Assembly (NCBI RefSeq): GCF_001262505.1
Contig: NZ_KQ410747.1
Span: 1-53,795 of the forward strand
Origin: Shinella sp. SUS2
GTDB lineage: Bacteria; Pseudomonadota; Alphaproteobacteria; Rhizobiales; Rhizobiaceae
DNA length: 53,795 bases
Direction: 5' to 3'
In this document: positions 7,294 to 15,012 of the stretch, one piece after another
Layout of the letters: each line of letters starts with the position of its first letter
How positions within the stretch are numbered: position 1 is the stretch's first letter
Position numbers and translations under genes: made by a program
Notes under the pieces: model-generated
Databases searched by the model: none
The model's input: only the letters and a program-made list of their open reading frames with translations
Told to the model about the DNA's origin: nothing

Positions 7294-8319
7294 ATGAAAA
7301 AGGTCACAAGTATTGTCATCCTGGGAGCGCTCGGTGCTTTTGTCGGAGCTTACGCGACGGGAGGGTTCAACGCATGGCTGCCGCAAGAGATGAAAGTCGG
7401 GGTCTCGAGCGCATCCTTGCTCGGCGATGGTGACGTGGCATTGAAGGAGCAGGACACGCGGTTGGAGGACAAGCTGCAGCCGGTCATCGGCTGCCTCAAC
7501 GACGTGGCCAGCCCGTTGCGCGATCGTGCCCAGACCTATGTGAACGAATATCCGCACCTTGCGGCAACACCCGGGGCGACAAGAATTGCCGCCAGCTTCA
7601 AAATCCAGGTGTATGAACAGAACAACTCCATATCGCGTGAGTGTATTGCCGCTCTCAGGGGCGCCATCGCCATGACCCCGGCCGATGCGGGGCTGGATGA
7701 TCCGGGCAAGATTTTTGCCGATACGTTGGAGCAGCTCATTCCCGTCATGAACGAGGTTGATCTCTATTACAGCCGCAAGGACAATATTGATGACCACATG
7801 AAGAAGGGCGGGGCGCTCAATGAGCAGATCATGCCGCTCTTCACGATGCTTTTTGATGCGGAGGACAAGCTCAGGGAGATCGTTTCAGAGCGCAACCATA
7901 CACTGCGCGAGAAGCGACTTGTCGCTATTGAGCAGGCATTCGGAACGGAGAATTTCGGCTGGCACACGCTCAACGTTTCCCTTTCCGCCCGGCGTGCCAT
8001 CGACGGTATCAGCAATCTTGCCGAGACAGGTCAACTGGATACGCAGTCGATAGAGAAGGTCGAGCAGGCCTATCAGGCCGCTCTCGACAAGGCCGACGCC
8101 TTTGCCAAGGCACACCCTGACACCAGAACGAAGCTCGGCAACACGCCCAAATGGTTTGCGTTGTCCAGTGACTTCAACACCTTTCTGGTCGGCCTGAAGG
8201 ATTTCCGGAGATTGCTTGCGGGCAATCCGGACCAACAGGCCATCGAGGCTCAGCTTTCCAAGCTGCAGGGTGACTACAACAGCATGATCCGAAGCTACAA
8301 CATGATCCCGGATGTCTGA
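7294..8319 (+). CDS. YiiG family protein (DUF3829)
   Basis: A 341-residue mostly helical protein matching the YiiG/DUF3829 pattern: 'K-x-x-x-x-I-x-C-x-N' near the start of the mature region (KLQPVIGCLND), long amphipathic helices, and a C-terminal 'Y-N-x-x-I-x-x-Y-N' (GDYNSMIRSYN). A short hydrophobic N-terminus (VTSIVILGALGAFVGAY) anchors or exports it. Unlike E. coli YiiG I see no lipobox cysteine, so it is probably held by an uncleaved anchor or released in the periplasm. The function of the family is unknown. ATG at 7294 is preceded by AGGG. A stable hairpin follows the stop codon directly. Confidence 0.75.
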   Translation: MKKVTSIVILGALGAFVGAYATGGFNAWLPQEMKVGVSSASLLGDGDVALKEQDTRLEDKLQPVIGCLNDVASPLRDRAQTYVNEYPHLAATPGATRIAASFKIQVYEQNNSISRECIAALRGAIAMTPADAGLDDPGKIFADTLEQLIPVMNEVDLYYSRKDNIDDHMKKGGALNEQIMPLFTMLFDAEDKLREIVSERNHTLREKRLVAIEQAFGTENFGWHTLNVSLSARRAIDGISNLAETGQLDTQSIEKVEQAYQAALDKADAFAKAHPDTRTKLGNTPKWFALSSDFNTFLVGLKDFRRLLAGNPDQQAIEAQLSKLQGDYNSMIRSYNMIPDV

Positions 8320-8652
8320 CAAGGCAGGTGCCCTTGCGCCTTCCGCAGGCTGGAAGGCGCATACTATCCGCTACCTGGCTTTCAGGCGCCCGTCAGGAAA
8401 CGTGCCACTGCCTGGCGGGCCGGCTCCCCGCCATCCGTAGTCTTCAAGGCACGCAACCGCAAATCCTTACCAAGTGCCCCAGTCATCGTCTACCCCGCCA
8501 ATGTGGCTGTTGGGGCAGATACCGCGACCACAACGTCCCGTCGCTCTCGATCCATTGATACCCGATGGGCTCTAAAGCATAGCTTCGCCACAATGAAAAT
8601 CTGGCTGAAACTCTTCAGCGCCCTTTCTCCATCAGCCGAATTTTTGCTTCCA
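8320..8652. other. 333-bp gap between convergent genes
   Basis: Apart from the hairpin at 8335-8361, which follows the YiiG-like gene, I see no gene or clear signal. Open frames here are short, lack ribosome sites and show no known motif. No obvious terminator was found for the minus-strand operon that ends at 8653. Confidence 0.5.
8335..8361 (+). terminator. Stem-loop terminator after the YiiG-like gene
   Basis: TGCGCCTTCC at 8335-8344 pairs perfectly with GGAAGGCGCA at 8352-8361 over a 7-base loop, starting 16 bases after the stop codon. There is no T-tract, so the mode of termination is uncertain. Confidence 0.5.
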
Positions 8653-9417
8653 CTATTTCGGTTCGTGCTGCGTGTATGGCGGTGGCAGAACATCGCGGAG
8701 CAAGCCCTGGGTGTAGGTGTGCGTCGGATGAACAAGGATGCTTGCGGCATGTCCCGTTTCCACCACTCGTCCTTCATTCAAGACAACAATTTTCTCGCAT
8801 AGGTCTCCAGCCACCGCGAAATCATGGGTGATCAGCAGATATCCGATGCCTGCGGACCGATGGAGTTCCATCAACAGTTCGATCAGCCGAGCCTGTACCG
8901 AAACATCGAGCGCAGACAGCGGCTCATCGAGGACCAGCAAGGCGGGATCCGGTGCCAGAGCGCGTGCCACGCAGAGCCGCTGGCATTGGCCGGTGCTGAG
9001 TTCGTGAGGATAACGATCCAGTAGATTGCCGCTTAACGTCACGCGATCGAGCAGGGCCGTCAGGCGTGCGCCGCGAGCTGAACCTTCCTCACTCGGCGTC
9101 CAATTGTCGAGGGGTTCGCTGAGCAGTTGGCGCACGGTCCAGCGTGGATTGAGGCTGGACCGCGGATCCTGGAAAACAGCCTGGATTTCGCGCAATGCCG
9201 TCCGGCGAACGGCGCGTTCTGCAAGGGAGCGGCCGCGCCAGCTCATCTGACCGGCATCGGGGCGTTCCAGCCCCAGGATGCATTTTGCGATGGTGCTCTT
9301 GCCGGAGCCGGATTGCCCGACCAGTCCAACGATCTCGCCGGCGCCGACCTTGAAGGATACCTCGGAGAGAATTTGCTGTTTCCCATAGCTCTTGGAAAGG
9401 CGTTCGATGGTCAGCAT
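8653..9417 (-). CDS. Nickel/peptide-family ABC transporter ATP-binding protein (last gene of B12-riboswitch operon)
   Basis: A 254-residue ABC ATPase of the DppF/NikE type. Walker A is GQSGSGKST (34-42), Q-loop in VFQDPRSSLNPRW, signature LSTGQCQR (140-147, with T in place of the usual second G), Walker B LLVLDEP (160-166), and the H-loop in LLITHDF. The family's C-terminal region (HPTHTYTQGLL) is present. It forms the second nucleotide-binding half of the importer with the ATPase domain of the preceding fusion gene, from which it is separated by only 3 bases. Expression should follow the cobalamin riboswitch at the head of the operon. Confidence 0.88.
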   Translation of the reverse strand: MLTIERLSKSYGKQQILSEVSFKVGAGEIVGLVGQSGSGKSTIAKCILGLERPDAGQMSWRGRSLAERAVRRTALREIQAVFQDPRSSLNPRWTVRQLLSEPLDNWTPSEEGSARGARLTALLDRVTLSGNLLDRYPHELSTGQCQRLCVARALAPDPALLVLDEPLSALDVSVQARLIELLMELHRSAGIGYLLITHDFAVAGDLCEKIVVLNEGRVVETGHAASILVHPTHTYTQGLLRDVLPPPYTQHEPK

Positions 9418-9420
9418 GGG

Positions 9421-11163
9421 TCACGTTCCATAGGCACGGAGTGGCTGCAGTTGGCGGCCGGGTACGGCGGCCAATAGCTCGCGGGTATAGGCGTGGCTCG
9501 GCCGGGTGAAAATCTTGTTGGCTAGCCCCGTTTCGACCACTTGCCCCTCGCGCATGATCACGACCCGGTCGGCTACCCGCGATACGACCCGCAGGTCGTG
9601 GGAGATGAACAGCAATCCGAGACCATAGAGAGACTGGAGTTCGCGCATAAGGTCTAGGATGCGAACCTGCGTCGATACATCGAGCGCCGTGGTCGGTTCG
9701 TCGGCAATGAGCAGGCGTGGCCGGTTGGCGACCGCCATGGCGATCACGACGCGCTGGCGCATGCCGCCGCTCAGTTCGTGGGGAAATTGGTCGATGACGC
9801 GATGTGGCAGATGGACTTCATCGAGCACTTCCCGCAGCCGTCGTTCGAGTTCGACACGTGAAGGTGCCATGTGGACTTGCACAACCTCCCGAATCTGGTC
9901 GCCGACGCGCAAGACCGGATTGAGGGCAGACAGCGGATCCTGATTGACCAGCGTCACCGTCCGCCCGCGCACGTTTTGCCAGTCGTCCCATGACCAGCCG
10001 GCGGTGTCTTTTCCGAGTAGGGTTACATCGCCATCTGTCAGAGCCAGCGGCGGGCGGGTCAACCCAAGGGCCAGCGTCGCGAGCGTACTTTTGCCGGAGC
10101 CGCTTTCGCCGATGAGGCCGACGCACTCGCCGGGCTCTACGTGAAGGCTGACGTTATCCAGAATGCAGCGGCCGAAAAATGGCGAGCGTCGGTCGGCCAC
10201 CTCCACCCGTACATTGGCTAGGCTGAGTACCGGTGTAGGCAGAGCATGATCCGGTTGAGCAGGGAAAGGTTCCCTAGGCCGGGATCGAAATGTCGGCCAT
10301 ACGATCCAGCTGCGCGGGCCATGAACGGTGCGGCTTTCGACACTATCCCGCACGACGTCGCCAAAGTAGTTGACCGAGAGCACCACGAGGAAGATCGCTA
10401 TCCCCGGAGCCAGAACCAGCCAGGGTGCGATCTCCATGCTCGCCCTACCGTCATTGAGCATCGCGCCCCATTCCGGAGCGGGAGGGGGCACGCCAAGGCC
10501 GAGAAAGGAGAGAGCGGAAACGGCAAGGATCATGTTTCCGATATCGAGCATGCCGAGGACGAGGATTGGACCGACCAGGTTGATAGCGATATGCCGAAAC
10601 AGGATCTTCCAGGTGGGTGTACCCATGCAGCGAGCAGCGGCGACATAACCTTCCCGGGATATCTGCAGCGTGAATCCACGGATGATCCGCGCGTAGGCAG
10701 GCCAAGCCACCGCCGAGACGGCAATGACCAGAGGCACGATCCCGCCCCCCATCAAGGCTGCGACGGCGATGGCGAGAACCAGGCGCGGAAAGGCCAGCAG
10801 CACGTCGATGAGTTTGGTCAGTGTGAGATCGACCACGCCGCCGAAGTAGCCGGCTGTGATGCCCACCGAGACGCCAATCGTCATGACAATGACGACGGCG
10901 ATCGCACCGACCATGAGCGACGTCCGGCCGCCGTAGAGCAGGCGGGTGAAAACATCCCGCCCGAAATCGTCCGTGCCCAGCAGGTGGGTGGCGCTTGGCG
11001 GCAGCAGCACATCGCGGAAGTTCGTATCGATCGGACTTGCCTTGCTCAACAGAGGAGCGGCCAGCACCATCGCGACAATCCCGACCATGACGAGCAAAAG
11101 CAACAGGCCAAGAGGATCCCGCTTCAGGTTGACTACAAAGCGGCGAAGAACGCGATCAGCCAT
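9421..11163 (-). CDS. Fused ABC permease and ATP-binding protein (nickel/peptide family)
   Basis: A 580-residue fusion. Residues 1-280 are a DppC/NikC-type permease: first helix about 17-36, the 'H-x-L-G-T-D-D-x-G-R-D-V-F-x-R' loop at 60-75, the EAA coupling loop at 172-190, and further helices to about 270. A linker of roughly 30 residues follows. Residues 315-575 are a DppD/NikD-type ATPase with Walker A GESGSGKST (352-360), signature LSGGMRQR (464-471) and Walker B LLIADEP (484-490). Fusions of this kind are known in the family, so this is not a frameshift join. The start at 11163 overlaps the previous gene by 8 bases, which implies coupled translation. It supplies one membrane half and one ATPase half of the importer. 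Confidence 0.88.
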   Translation of the reverse strand: MADRVLRRFVVNLKRDPLGLLLLLVMVGIVAMVLAAPLLSKASPIDTNFRDVLLPPSATHLLGTDDFGRDVFTRLLYGGRTSLMVGAIAVVIVMTIGVSVGITAGYFGGVVDLTLTKLIDVLLAFPRLVLAIAVAALMGGGIVPLVIAVSAVAWPAYARIIRGFTLQISREGYVAAARCMGTPTWKILFRHIAINLVGPILVLGMLDIGNMILAVSALSFLGLGVPPPAPEWGAMLNDGRASMEIAPWLVLAPGIAIFLVVLSVNYFGDVVRDSVESRTVHGPRSWIVWPTFRSRPREPFPAQPDHALPTPVLSLANVRVEVADRRSPFFGRCILDNVSLHVEPGECVGLIGESGSGKSTLATLALGLTRPPLALTDGDVTLLGKDTAGWSWDDWQNVRGRTVTLVNQDPLSALNPVLRVGDQIREVVQVHMAPSRVELERRLREVLDEVHLPHRVIDQFPHELSGGMRQRVVIAMAVANRPRLLIADEPTTALDVSTQVRILDLMRELQSLYGLGLLFISHDLRVVSRVADRVVIMREGQVVETGLANKIFTRPSHAYTRELLAAVPGRQLQPLRAYGT

Positions 11164-12118
11164 GGTTTCCCTCCTCCACTCGCACGCGAGGGTCGAGGAA
11201 GCGATAGAGCATGTCGACCGTGAAATTGATGATGACGAACATGGCGGCCATGATGAGAGTAAACCCCTGGACGACGGGGTAGTCGCGGCCGCTGATCGCC
11301 TCGATGACGTAGCGCCCGATCCCGGGCCAGGCGAAAACAGTCTCGACCACGGCTGCACCGCCAAGCAATCCGCCCGCAACCAGGGACGCGGAGGTGAGGA
11401 CCGGGATCAGCGCCGGCCGCAAAGCGTGGCGAAACAGGAGTATGCGGCGCGGCATACCCTTCGCCTCGGCCATCAGCATGTATGGCTGCGACAGGGTATC
11501 GAGAAGGCTTGCCCGTAACAGCCGTGAGGTTGCAGCGGCAATGCCGGTTCCGAGCGTCAGGGCCGGCAGAATGATGCTTTCCGGCCTTTGCCAGCCAAGT
11601 GCGGGTAGCCAGCCCAGCTCGATCGTAAACAGGTATATGAGCAGGACGCCGAGAAAAAAACTCGGCATCGACTCGCCGATCAGGCTGAGAAACCGGGTGG
11701 CGTGATCCACCGGCCTGCCGGCATAAAGACCGCCGAGGATGCCGCTTGGAAGAGCGATTACGAACATCACGAGCAGCGACGTTCCAGCAAGGGCCAACGT
11801 TGCCGGGAGACGAACGGAGAGCTCGTCGACGATCGGCTGGCGGCTGCGCAGGGAAGTGCCAAGATTGCCCGATACGACACGGCCGAGCCATTTGACATAT
11901 TGTTCAGGCAACGGGTCGTTCAGCCCCATCTGCTCCCGCATCTGCTGAATGTCGCCCTGTGTGATTTGTGCGGAATCGAGACCGGGCTCGACCATGGTGA
12001 GCAGCACGGCCGTCGCGGGGTCGCCCGGGATGAAGCGCAGCATCAAGAAGATGACGACGGTAATCCCGAGCAGAACCGAGAGGCCGGCAAATGCCCGCTT
12101 TACGGCATAAGCCAGCAC
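11156..12118 (-). CDS. ABC transporter permease, DppB/NikB type
   Basis: A 320-residue inner-membrane permease with six predicted helices. Family marks are the N-terminal helix followed by FIPGDPATAVL, the long periplasmic loop with LGLNDPLPEQY-like text (MGLNDPLPEQYVKWLG), and the EAA loop in MLMAEAKGMPRRILLFRHALRPAL. The C-terminal VVETVFAWPGIGRYVIEAI and DYPVVQGFTL segments are typical of the B-type subunit. It pairs with the permease half of the fused gene downstream. It starts 5 bases after the binding-protein gene and overlaps the next gene by 8 bases, so the operon is tightly coupled. Confidence 0.9.
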   Translation of the reverse strand: MLAYAVKRAFAGLSVLLGITVVIFLMLRFIPGDPATAVLLTMVEPGLDSAQITQGDIQQMREQMGLNDPLPEQYVKWLGRVVSGNLGTSLRSRQPIVDELSVRLPATLALAGTSLLVMFVIALPSGILGGLYAGRPVDHATRFLSLIGESMPSFFLGVLLIYLFTIELGWLPALGWQRPESIILPALTLGTGIAAATSRLLRASLLDTLSQPYMLMAEAKGMPRRILLFRHALRPALIPVLTSASLVAGGLLGGAAVVETVFAWPGIGRYVIEAISGRDYPVVQGFTLIMAAMFVIINFTVDMLYRFLDPRVRVEEGNHG

Positions 12119-12123
12119 GAACC

Positions 12124-13656
12124 CTACTCAGCCTTGATGAACATCGAAGGTGTGATATCGCGCGGGCGCTCAGGATCTACCCCTCCGACTTTTACACCCT
12201 GCGCAATAGCAATCAGCTCGGAGTTTGCTACGTAAAGCAATGCATGGTCCTGCATGACCCTGTCCTGGATCTGGCGAGAGAGTTCGAAGCGTTTTTCCGG
12301 CTCGAGTTCGGTTCGCAACTGGTCGATGAGCGCGTCGACCTGCGGATTTGCATATTTCTGCCAGTTCTGAACAGCGTCCGAACGGTAAAAGCTCGCAAGC
12401 TGCCCATGAAGGTCGCCGGTCGCAGCGCCGCATGAACAATAGGTGGCAATATCGAAGGCTCCGTCGAGCATGATCTGGTTCGAAGCCGTGGGCTCGACCA
12501 CTTGCAGCTTGGTCGCCACGCCGATCTTGCGCCATTGCGCCTCCAAGGCGATAGCGACAGTTTGCCACCAACCATACGTCAGAACAGAAAATTCCAGACG
12601 CTTGCCGTCCTTCATGCGGATACCGTCAGCGCCCGGCTTCCAGCCAAGCTGGTCGAGAAGAACGTTCGCCTTTTCGACATCGGATGCTTGCTGTGTCTTG
12701 ATGGCATAGGGCAGGCCGGCCGGAAAATGCCCGGTGGAATAGGTGGCGAAGGGAGCCATGACCCCGTCCACGATTTCCTTCCGGTCTACACCGAGGCTCA
12801 AGGCTTCGCGGAGCTTCGCATCCTGCAGCAGCGGGTTGCGGTAGTTCATCCAGATGTTCCAGTTGGTCTGATTGACGGCCGGAAACTGAAACTTCTTGCT
12901 TCGGATGTAGGACCGGCGCTGCTCGAACTGGACGTTGGCGTCCATATCCGCTTCGCCGGATTGCAGGGCGAGATACCGGGTCTGGGGATCGACGACAAAG
13001 CGTGCCTCGAGGCGCTTCAGCTTCGGCTTCTCACCCCAGTATCCGTCGAAAGGCTCAGCGACGACCAATTCGCCGGGCACGAATTGGGTCGGCTTGAAGT
13101 AGCCCGAAAGGTCGGCTTCCATCGCATACTTGTCGCCGAGTTCATCAGCCTTGGCAGCGTTGTGGATGCCGATTGTGACGGTCTTGAACAGGAAGGCGGG
13201 ATCCGCCGCCTGTGTGCGGATCTCAAGCGTTGTTGGCCCGACAGCCTTGAAGGCTGCTCCCTTGAGAAGCGAACCGGCGCGGGTGTTTTTTGCCTGGTGA
13301 CGCTCGAAAGACGCCTGAACGGCCGCCGCATCGACTGCTGCGCCACTCCAGAATTTGGCATTTGGCTGAAGCTCGATGCGCCAAATCGTAGGCTCGACCA
13401 TCGCCCAGCTCTTGGCAAGCGCGGGGATGAGCGATGCACCGTCGAGGCTGGCGTGAACCAGGGGTTCGGCGAAGCCGTTGTTGATGATCCGTTGTGCATC
13501 GATATTGATGGGATCGAGTGAGCGCGGCATGTTGGCGGTGACAAGGCGCAACACCTGCTCGTCCGCCGGCGCCATATCCGCGGCAAAAGCCGCACTCATC
13601 AGTCCAGTGCAGGCAACCACGAGCGCTGCTATCGCAGCACGCGGAACGTATCCCAT
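12124..13656 (-). CDS. Periplasmic substrate-binding protein of the nickel/peptide ABC family (SBP_bac_5), B12-regulated
   Basis: A 510-residue cluster C binding protein. The signal peptide covers about residues 1-25 with cleavage near AAFA. The SBP_bac_5 pattern is clear: DPINIDAQRIINNGFAEPLV, then 'P-A-L-A-K-S-W' followed by FW at 102-103, the KPTQFVPGELVVAEPFDGYWG region, and the REALSLGVDRKEIVDGVM helix. Residues 407-409 form an unusual C-S-C group (TYCSCGAATG), a possible soft-metal ligand. Its gene starts one base after the CbiX-like gene and shares a riboswitch-controlled leader with it, so the ligand is more likely cobalt, a cobalt chelate or a corrinoid precursor than a peptide. That is inference; the fold alone would also bind peptides, nickel or opines. 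Confidence 0.85.
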   Translation of the reverse strand: MGYVPRAAIAALVVACTGLMSAAFAADMAPADEQVLRLVTANMPRSLDPINIDAQRIINNGFAEPLVHASLDGASLIPALAKSWAMVEPTIWRIELQPNAKFWSGAAVDAAAVQASFERHQAKNTRAGSLLKGAAFKAVGPTTLEIRTQAADPAFLFKTVTIGIHNAAKADELGDKYAMEADLSGYFKPTQFVPGELVVAEPFDGYWGEKPKLKRLEARFVVDPQTRYLALQSGEADMDANVQFEQRRSYIRSKKFQFPAVNQTNWNIWMNYRNPLLQDAKLREALSLGVDRKEIVDGVMAPFATYSTGHFPAGLPYAIKTQQASDVEKANVLLDQLGWKPGADGIRMKDGKRLEFSVLTYGWWQTVAIALEAQWRKIGVATKLQVVEPTASNQIMLDGAFDIATYCSCGAATGDLHGQLASFYRSDAVQNWQKYANPQVDALIDQLRTELEPEKRFELSRQIQDRVMQDHALLYVANSELIAIAQGVKVGGVDPERPRDITPSMFIKAE

Positions 13657-13657
13657 C

Positions 13658-14467
13658 TTATTCTCCCATCGGGTTGGATTGAGGACAGCCGGCGCGGAGG
13701 CGCTGCTTGCGTCCGTTTGGTTCATAGGCGTGTTCGCTGGCAACACGGCCTTCGAGAAGGTGCTCGGAGATAATGTGGTCGAGGGCGGCCTCGTTGACGC
13801 CGCCATAGTAGGTGCCTTCAGGCCAGACCTGGACGACGGGCGCAAGATTGCAAGGACCAAGGCAAGTGGACTTGGCGGACATCGTGCCTTCGCCCGTCAC
13901 GCGCAGCTTCAGCCGTTCCTGTTCGTTACGCAGATGCCCCCAGAGCACATCCGCGCCTGCCGAGTTGCACGGGCCGCCTTCGCAGACCAGCACGCGTCGC
14001 TTCTGCGCCGGCACGAGCGAACCTTCGGTCACGGCCTCGGGCGGAACGGGAACAGGTGCGTCCGGCCCCTCGGCCAACAGTTCCGAGAGGACGGCAGGTA
14101 TCAGGGCGCTGCGCGCAACGTCCCGCGCTATCGCCACCGGCGGCCATGGCCGGTTGGATTCATGCTGCCAGCGCTTGAGCGATTTTGTCAGCCAGATGTG
14201 GAAGCTCGGTTCCATCGGCAACACGAGCGGCAAGATCGTGATGGCATCGTATTGCCCGTCCAGCAGATCATGAAGCGCGTCACGGAGCGACGGGCGACCC
14301 TGTTCCGAAAACGCGGAAATAACGCGACCGACGCCTGCAAAGGCGGCCACGATATCGGCAATTCTTGCCATCTCCTGGTGCGGAGCTGCAGCGAAAGCCG
14401 CCTTGGCCAGAACCACGATCGCACGACCGCGGCGCCGGTTCTCCGAAATACCTGTTGCTGATTGCAC
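13658..14467 (-). CDS. CbiX-like domain fused to thioredoxin-like [2Fe-2S] ferredoxin domain
   Basis: A 269-residue two-domain protein. Residues 14-135 resemble the chelatase fold of CbiX/SirB, which inserts cobalt or iron into sirohydrochlorin. The usual first-strand metal histidine (V-G-H-G-S) is replaced by VVLAKAA, while a histidine at the second site (SFHIWL, His90) is kept, so chelatase activity is doubtful. Residues 157-245 form a thioredoxin-like [2Fe-2S] ferredoxin with candidate ligands Cys162, Cys167, Cys202 and Cys206 (VCEGGPCNSAG and STCLGPCNLAP). The start is a GTG at 14467 behind GAGGTG. It is the first gene after a cobalamin riboswitch and is followed one base later by the ABC binding-protein gene. 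A role in cobalt handling or corrin-ring metal insertion is likely but unproven. Confidence 0.75.
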   Translation of the reverse strand: MQSATGISENRRRGRAIVVLAKAAFAAAPHQEMARIADIVAAFAGVGRVISAFSEQGRPSLRDALHDLLDGQYDAITILPLVLPMEPSFHIWLTKSLKRWQHESNRPWPPVAIARDVARSALIPAVLSELLAEGPDAPVPVPPEAVTEGSLVPAQKRRVLVCEGGPCNSAGADVLWGHLRNEQERLKLRVTGEGTMSAKSTCLGPCNLAPVVQVWPEGTYYGGVNEAALDHIISEHLLEGRVASEHAYEPNGRKQRLRAGCPQSNPMGE

Positions 14468-14582
14468 CCACCCACCTCGCTAGCGAACGGGGCAGGCAGA
14501 AAATGAGGCGACCGGATGATATGACAAGCCATCGGTGAACCGTCATCCTGCTGACCATCCCCGGCCACGGAAAACTATGCTT

Positions 14583-14785
14583 GATGGCAGGTCTCCTGGC
14601 TCACGGATATCTGTCGCCCATCTGCCTTCCCGCGGATGGTGGCCCGCAGTGGCATGGCGCTCTCGCGCCACAAGGATAGACGGCAATCCGCTTACAGTTG
14701 CGGGGGCAGCCACGGCCTTGGTCCCTGACGGGGCCTCACCGTGTTCCCTATTAATCCCCGTCGAGTTATCGGGCGGGGAACCATC
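14583..14785 (-). ncRNA. Cobalamin (B12) riboswitch
   Basis: Read on the minus strand, this 203-base leader has the conserved cobalamin aptamer blocks in order: GATGGTTCC start, TAATAGGGAACACGGTGAGG, GCCCCCGCAACTGTAAGCGG, GCCACTGCGGG, CGGGAAGGC, and the near-invariant GAGCCAGGAGACCTGCC. The outer helix closes between GATGG at 14785-14781 and CCATC at 14587-14583. Adenosylcobalamin binding normally switches off the downstream genes. About 115 bases separate it from the GTG of the CbiX-like gene. I saw no intrinsic terminator there; a palindrome TCGCTAGCGA abuts the ribosome site, so control of translation is the better guess. Confidence 0.95.
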
Positions 14786-14792
14786 GGCGCGC

Positions 14793-14821
14793 ACGCTATC
14801 CATGCATCTTCTTGGCGTCAA
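14793..14821 (-). promoter_or_regulatory. Promoter of the riboswitch-led operon
   Basis: On the minus strand, TTGACG (14821-14816) and TAGCGT (14798-14793) are separated by exactly 17 bases. The -35 is CTTGACG, a favoured alphaproteobacterial form. Transcription would start about base 14786, one base from the predicted 5' end of the riboswitch, which supports both calls. Confidence 0.6.
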
Positions 14822-14834
14822 GACGGTTGGTGCC

Positions 14835-14863
14835 TTGACCACCATAAACATGATTTATATACT
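14835..14863 (+). promoter_or_regulatory. Sigma-70-type promoter for the siderophore-uptake operon
   Basis: TTGACC at 14835-14840 and TATACT at 14858-14863 are separated by 17 bases, a near-consensus promoter in an otherwise GC-rich region. It would give a leader of about 140 bases before the AraC-type gene. It is divergent from, and about 15 bp away from, the promoter of the B12-riboswitch operon. Confidence 0.65.
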
Positions 14864-14879
14864 CATATTTATGGTGGTC
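14837..14879. promoter_or_regulatory. RirA iron-operator-like motif inside a perfect 12-bp inverted repeat
   Basis: GACCACCATAAA at 14837-14848 and TTTATGGTGGTC at 14868-14879 are exact inverted copies, 19 bases apart and centred 31 bp from each other, about three helical turns. Between them, TGATTTATATACTCA at 14851-14865 matches the TGA-N9-TCA form described for iron-responsive operators bound by rhizobial RirA. It covers the -10 box of the plus-strand promoter. RirA would repress in iron sufficiency; the outer arms would suit dimer binding by the AraC-type activator encoded next door. Which protein binds what is inference. Confidence 0.6.
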
Positions 14880-15012
14880 CCCTATAGAGAGAGCGGGGAA
14901 GGCTTCAAACTGCCCGCATATTGCCAATGCCGGTTGTTCGGCGGGCTTGTCTTTCCAAGGCGCGCACCCAGACGGCAGGCGAAAGAGACAGTACGAAGGG
15001 TGTCGAGGCAGG

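Noticed and set aside
9421..11163. Possible frameshift joining two separate genes (permease and ATPase)
   Set aside because: The linker is in frame and plausible, and such fusions are known in this importer family, so a natural fusion is the simpler reading.
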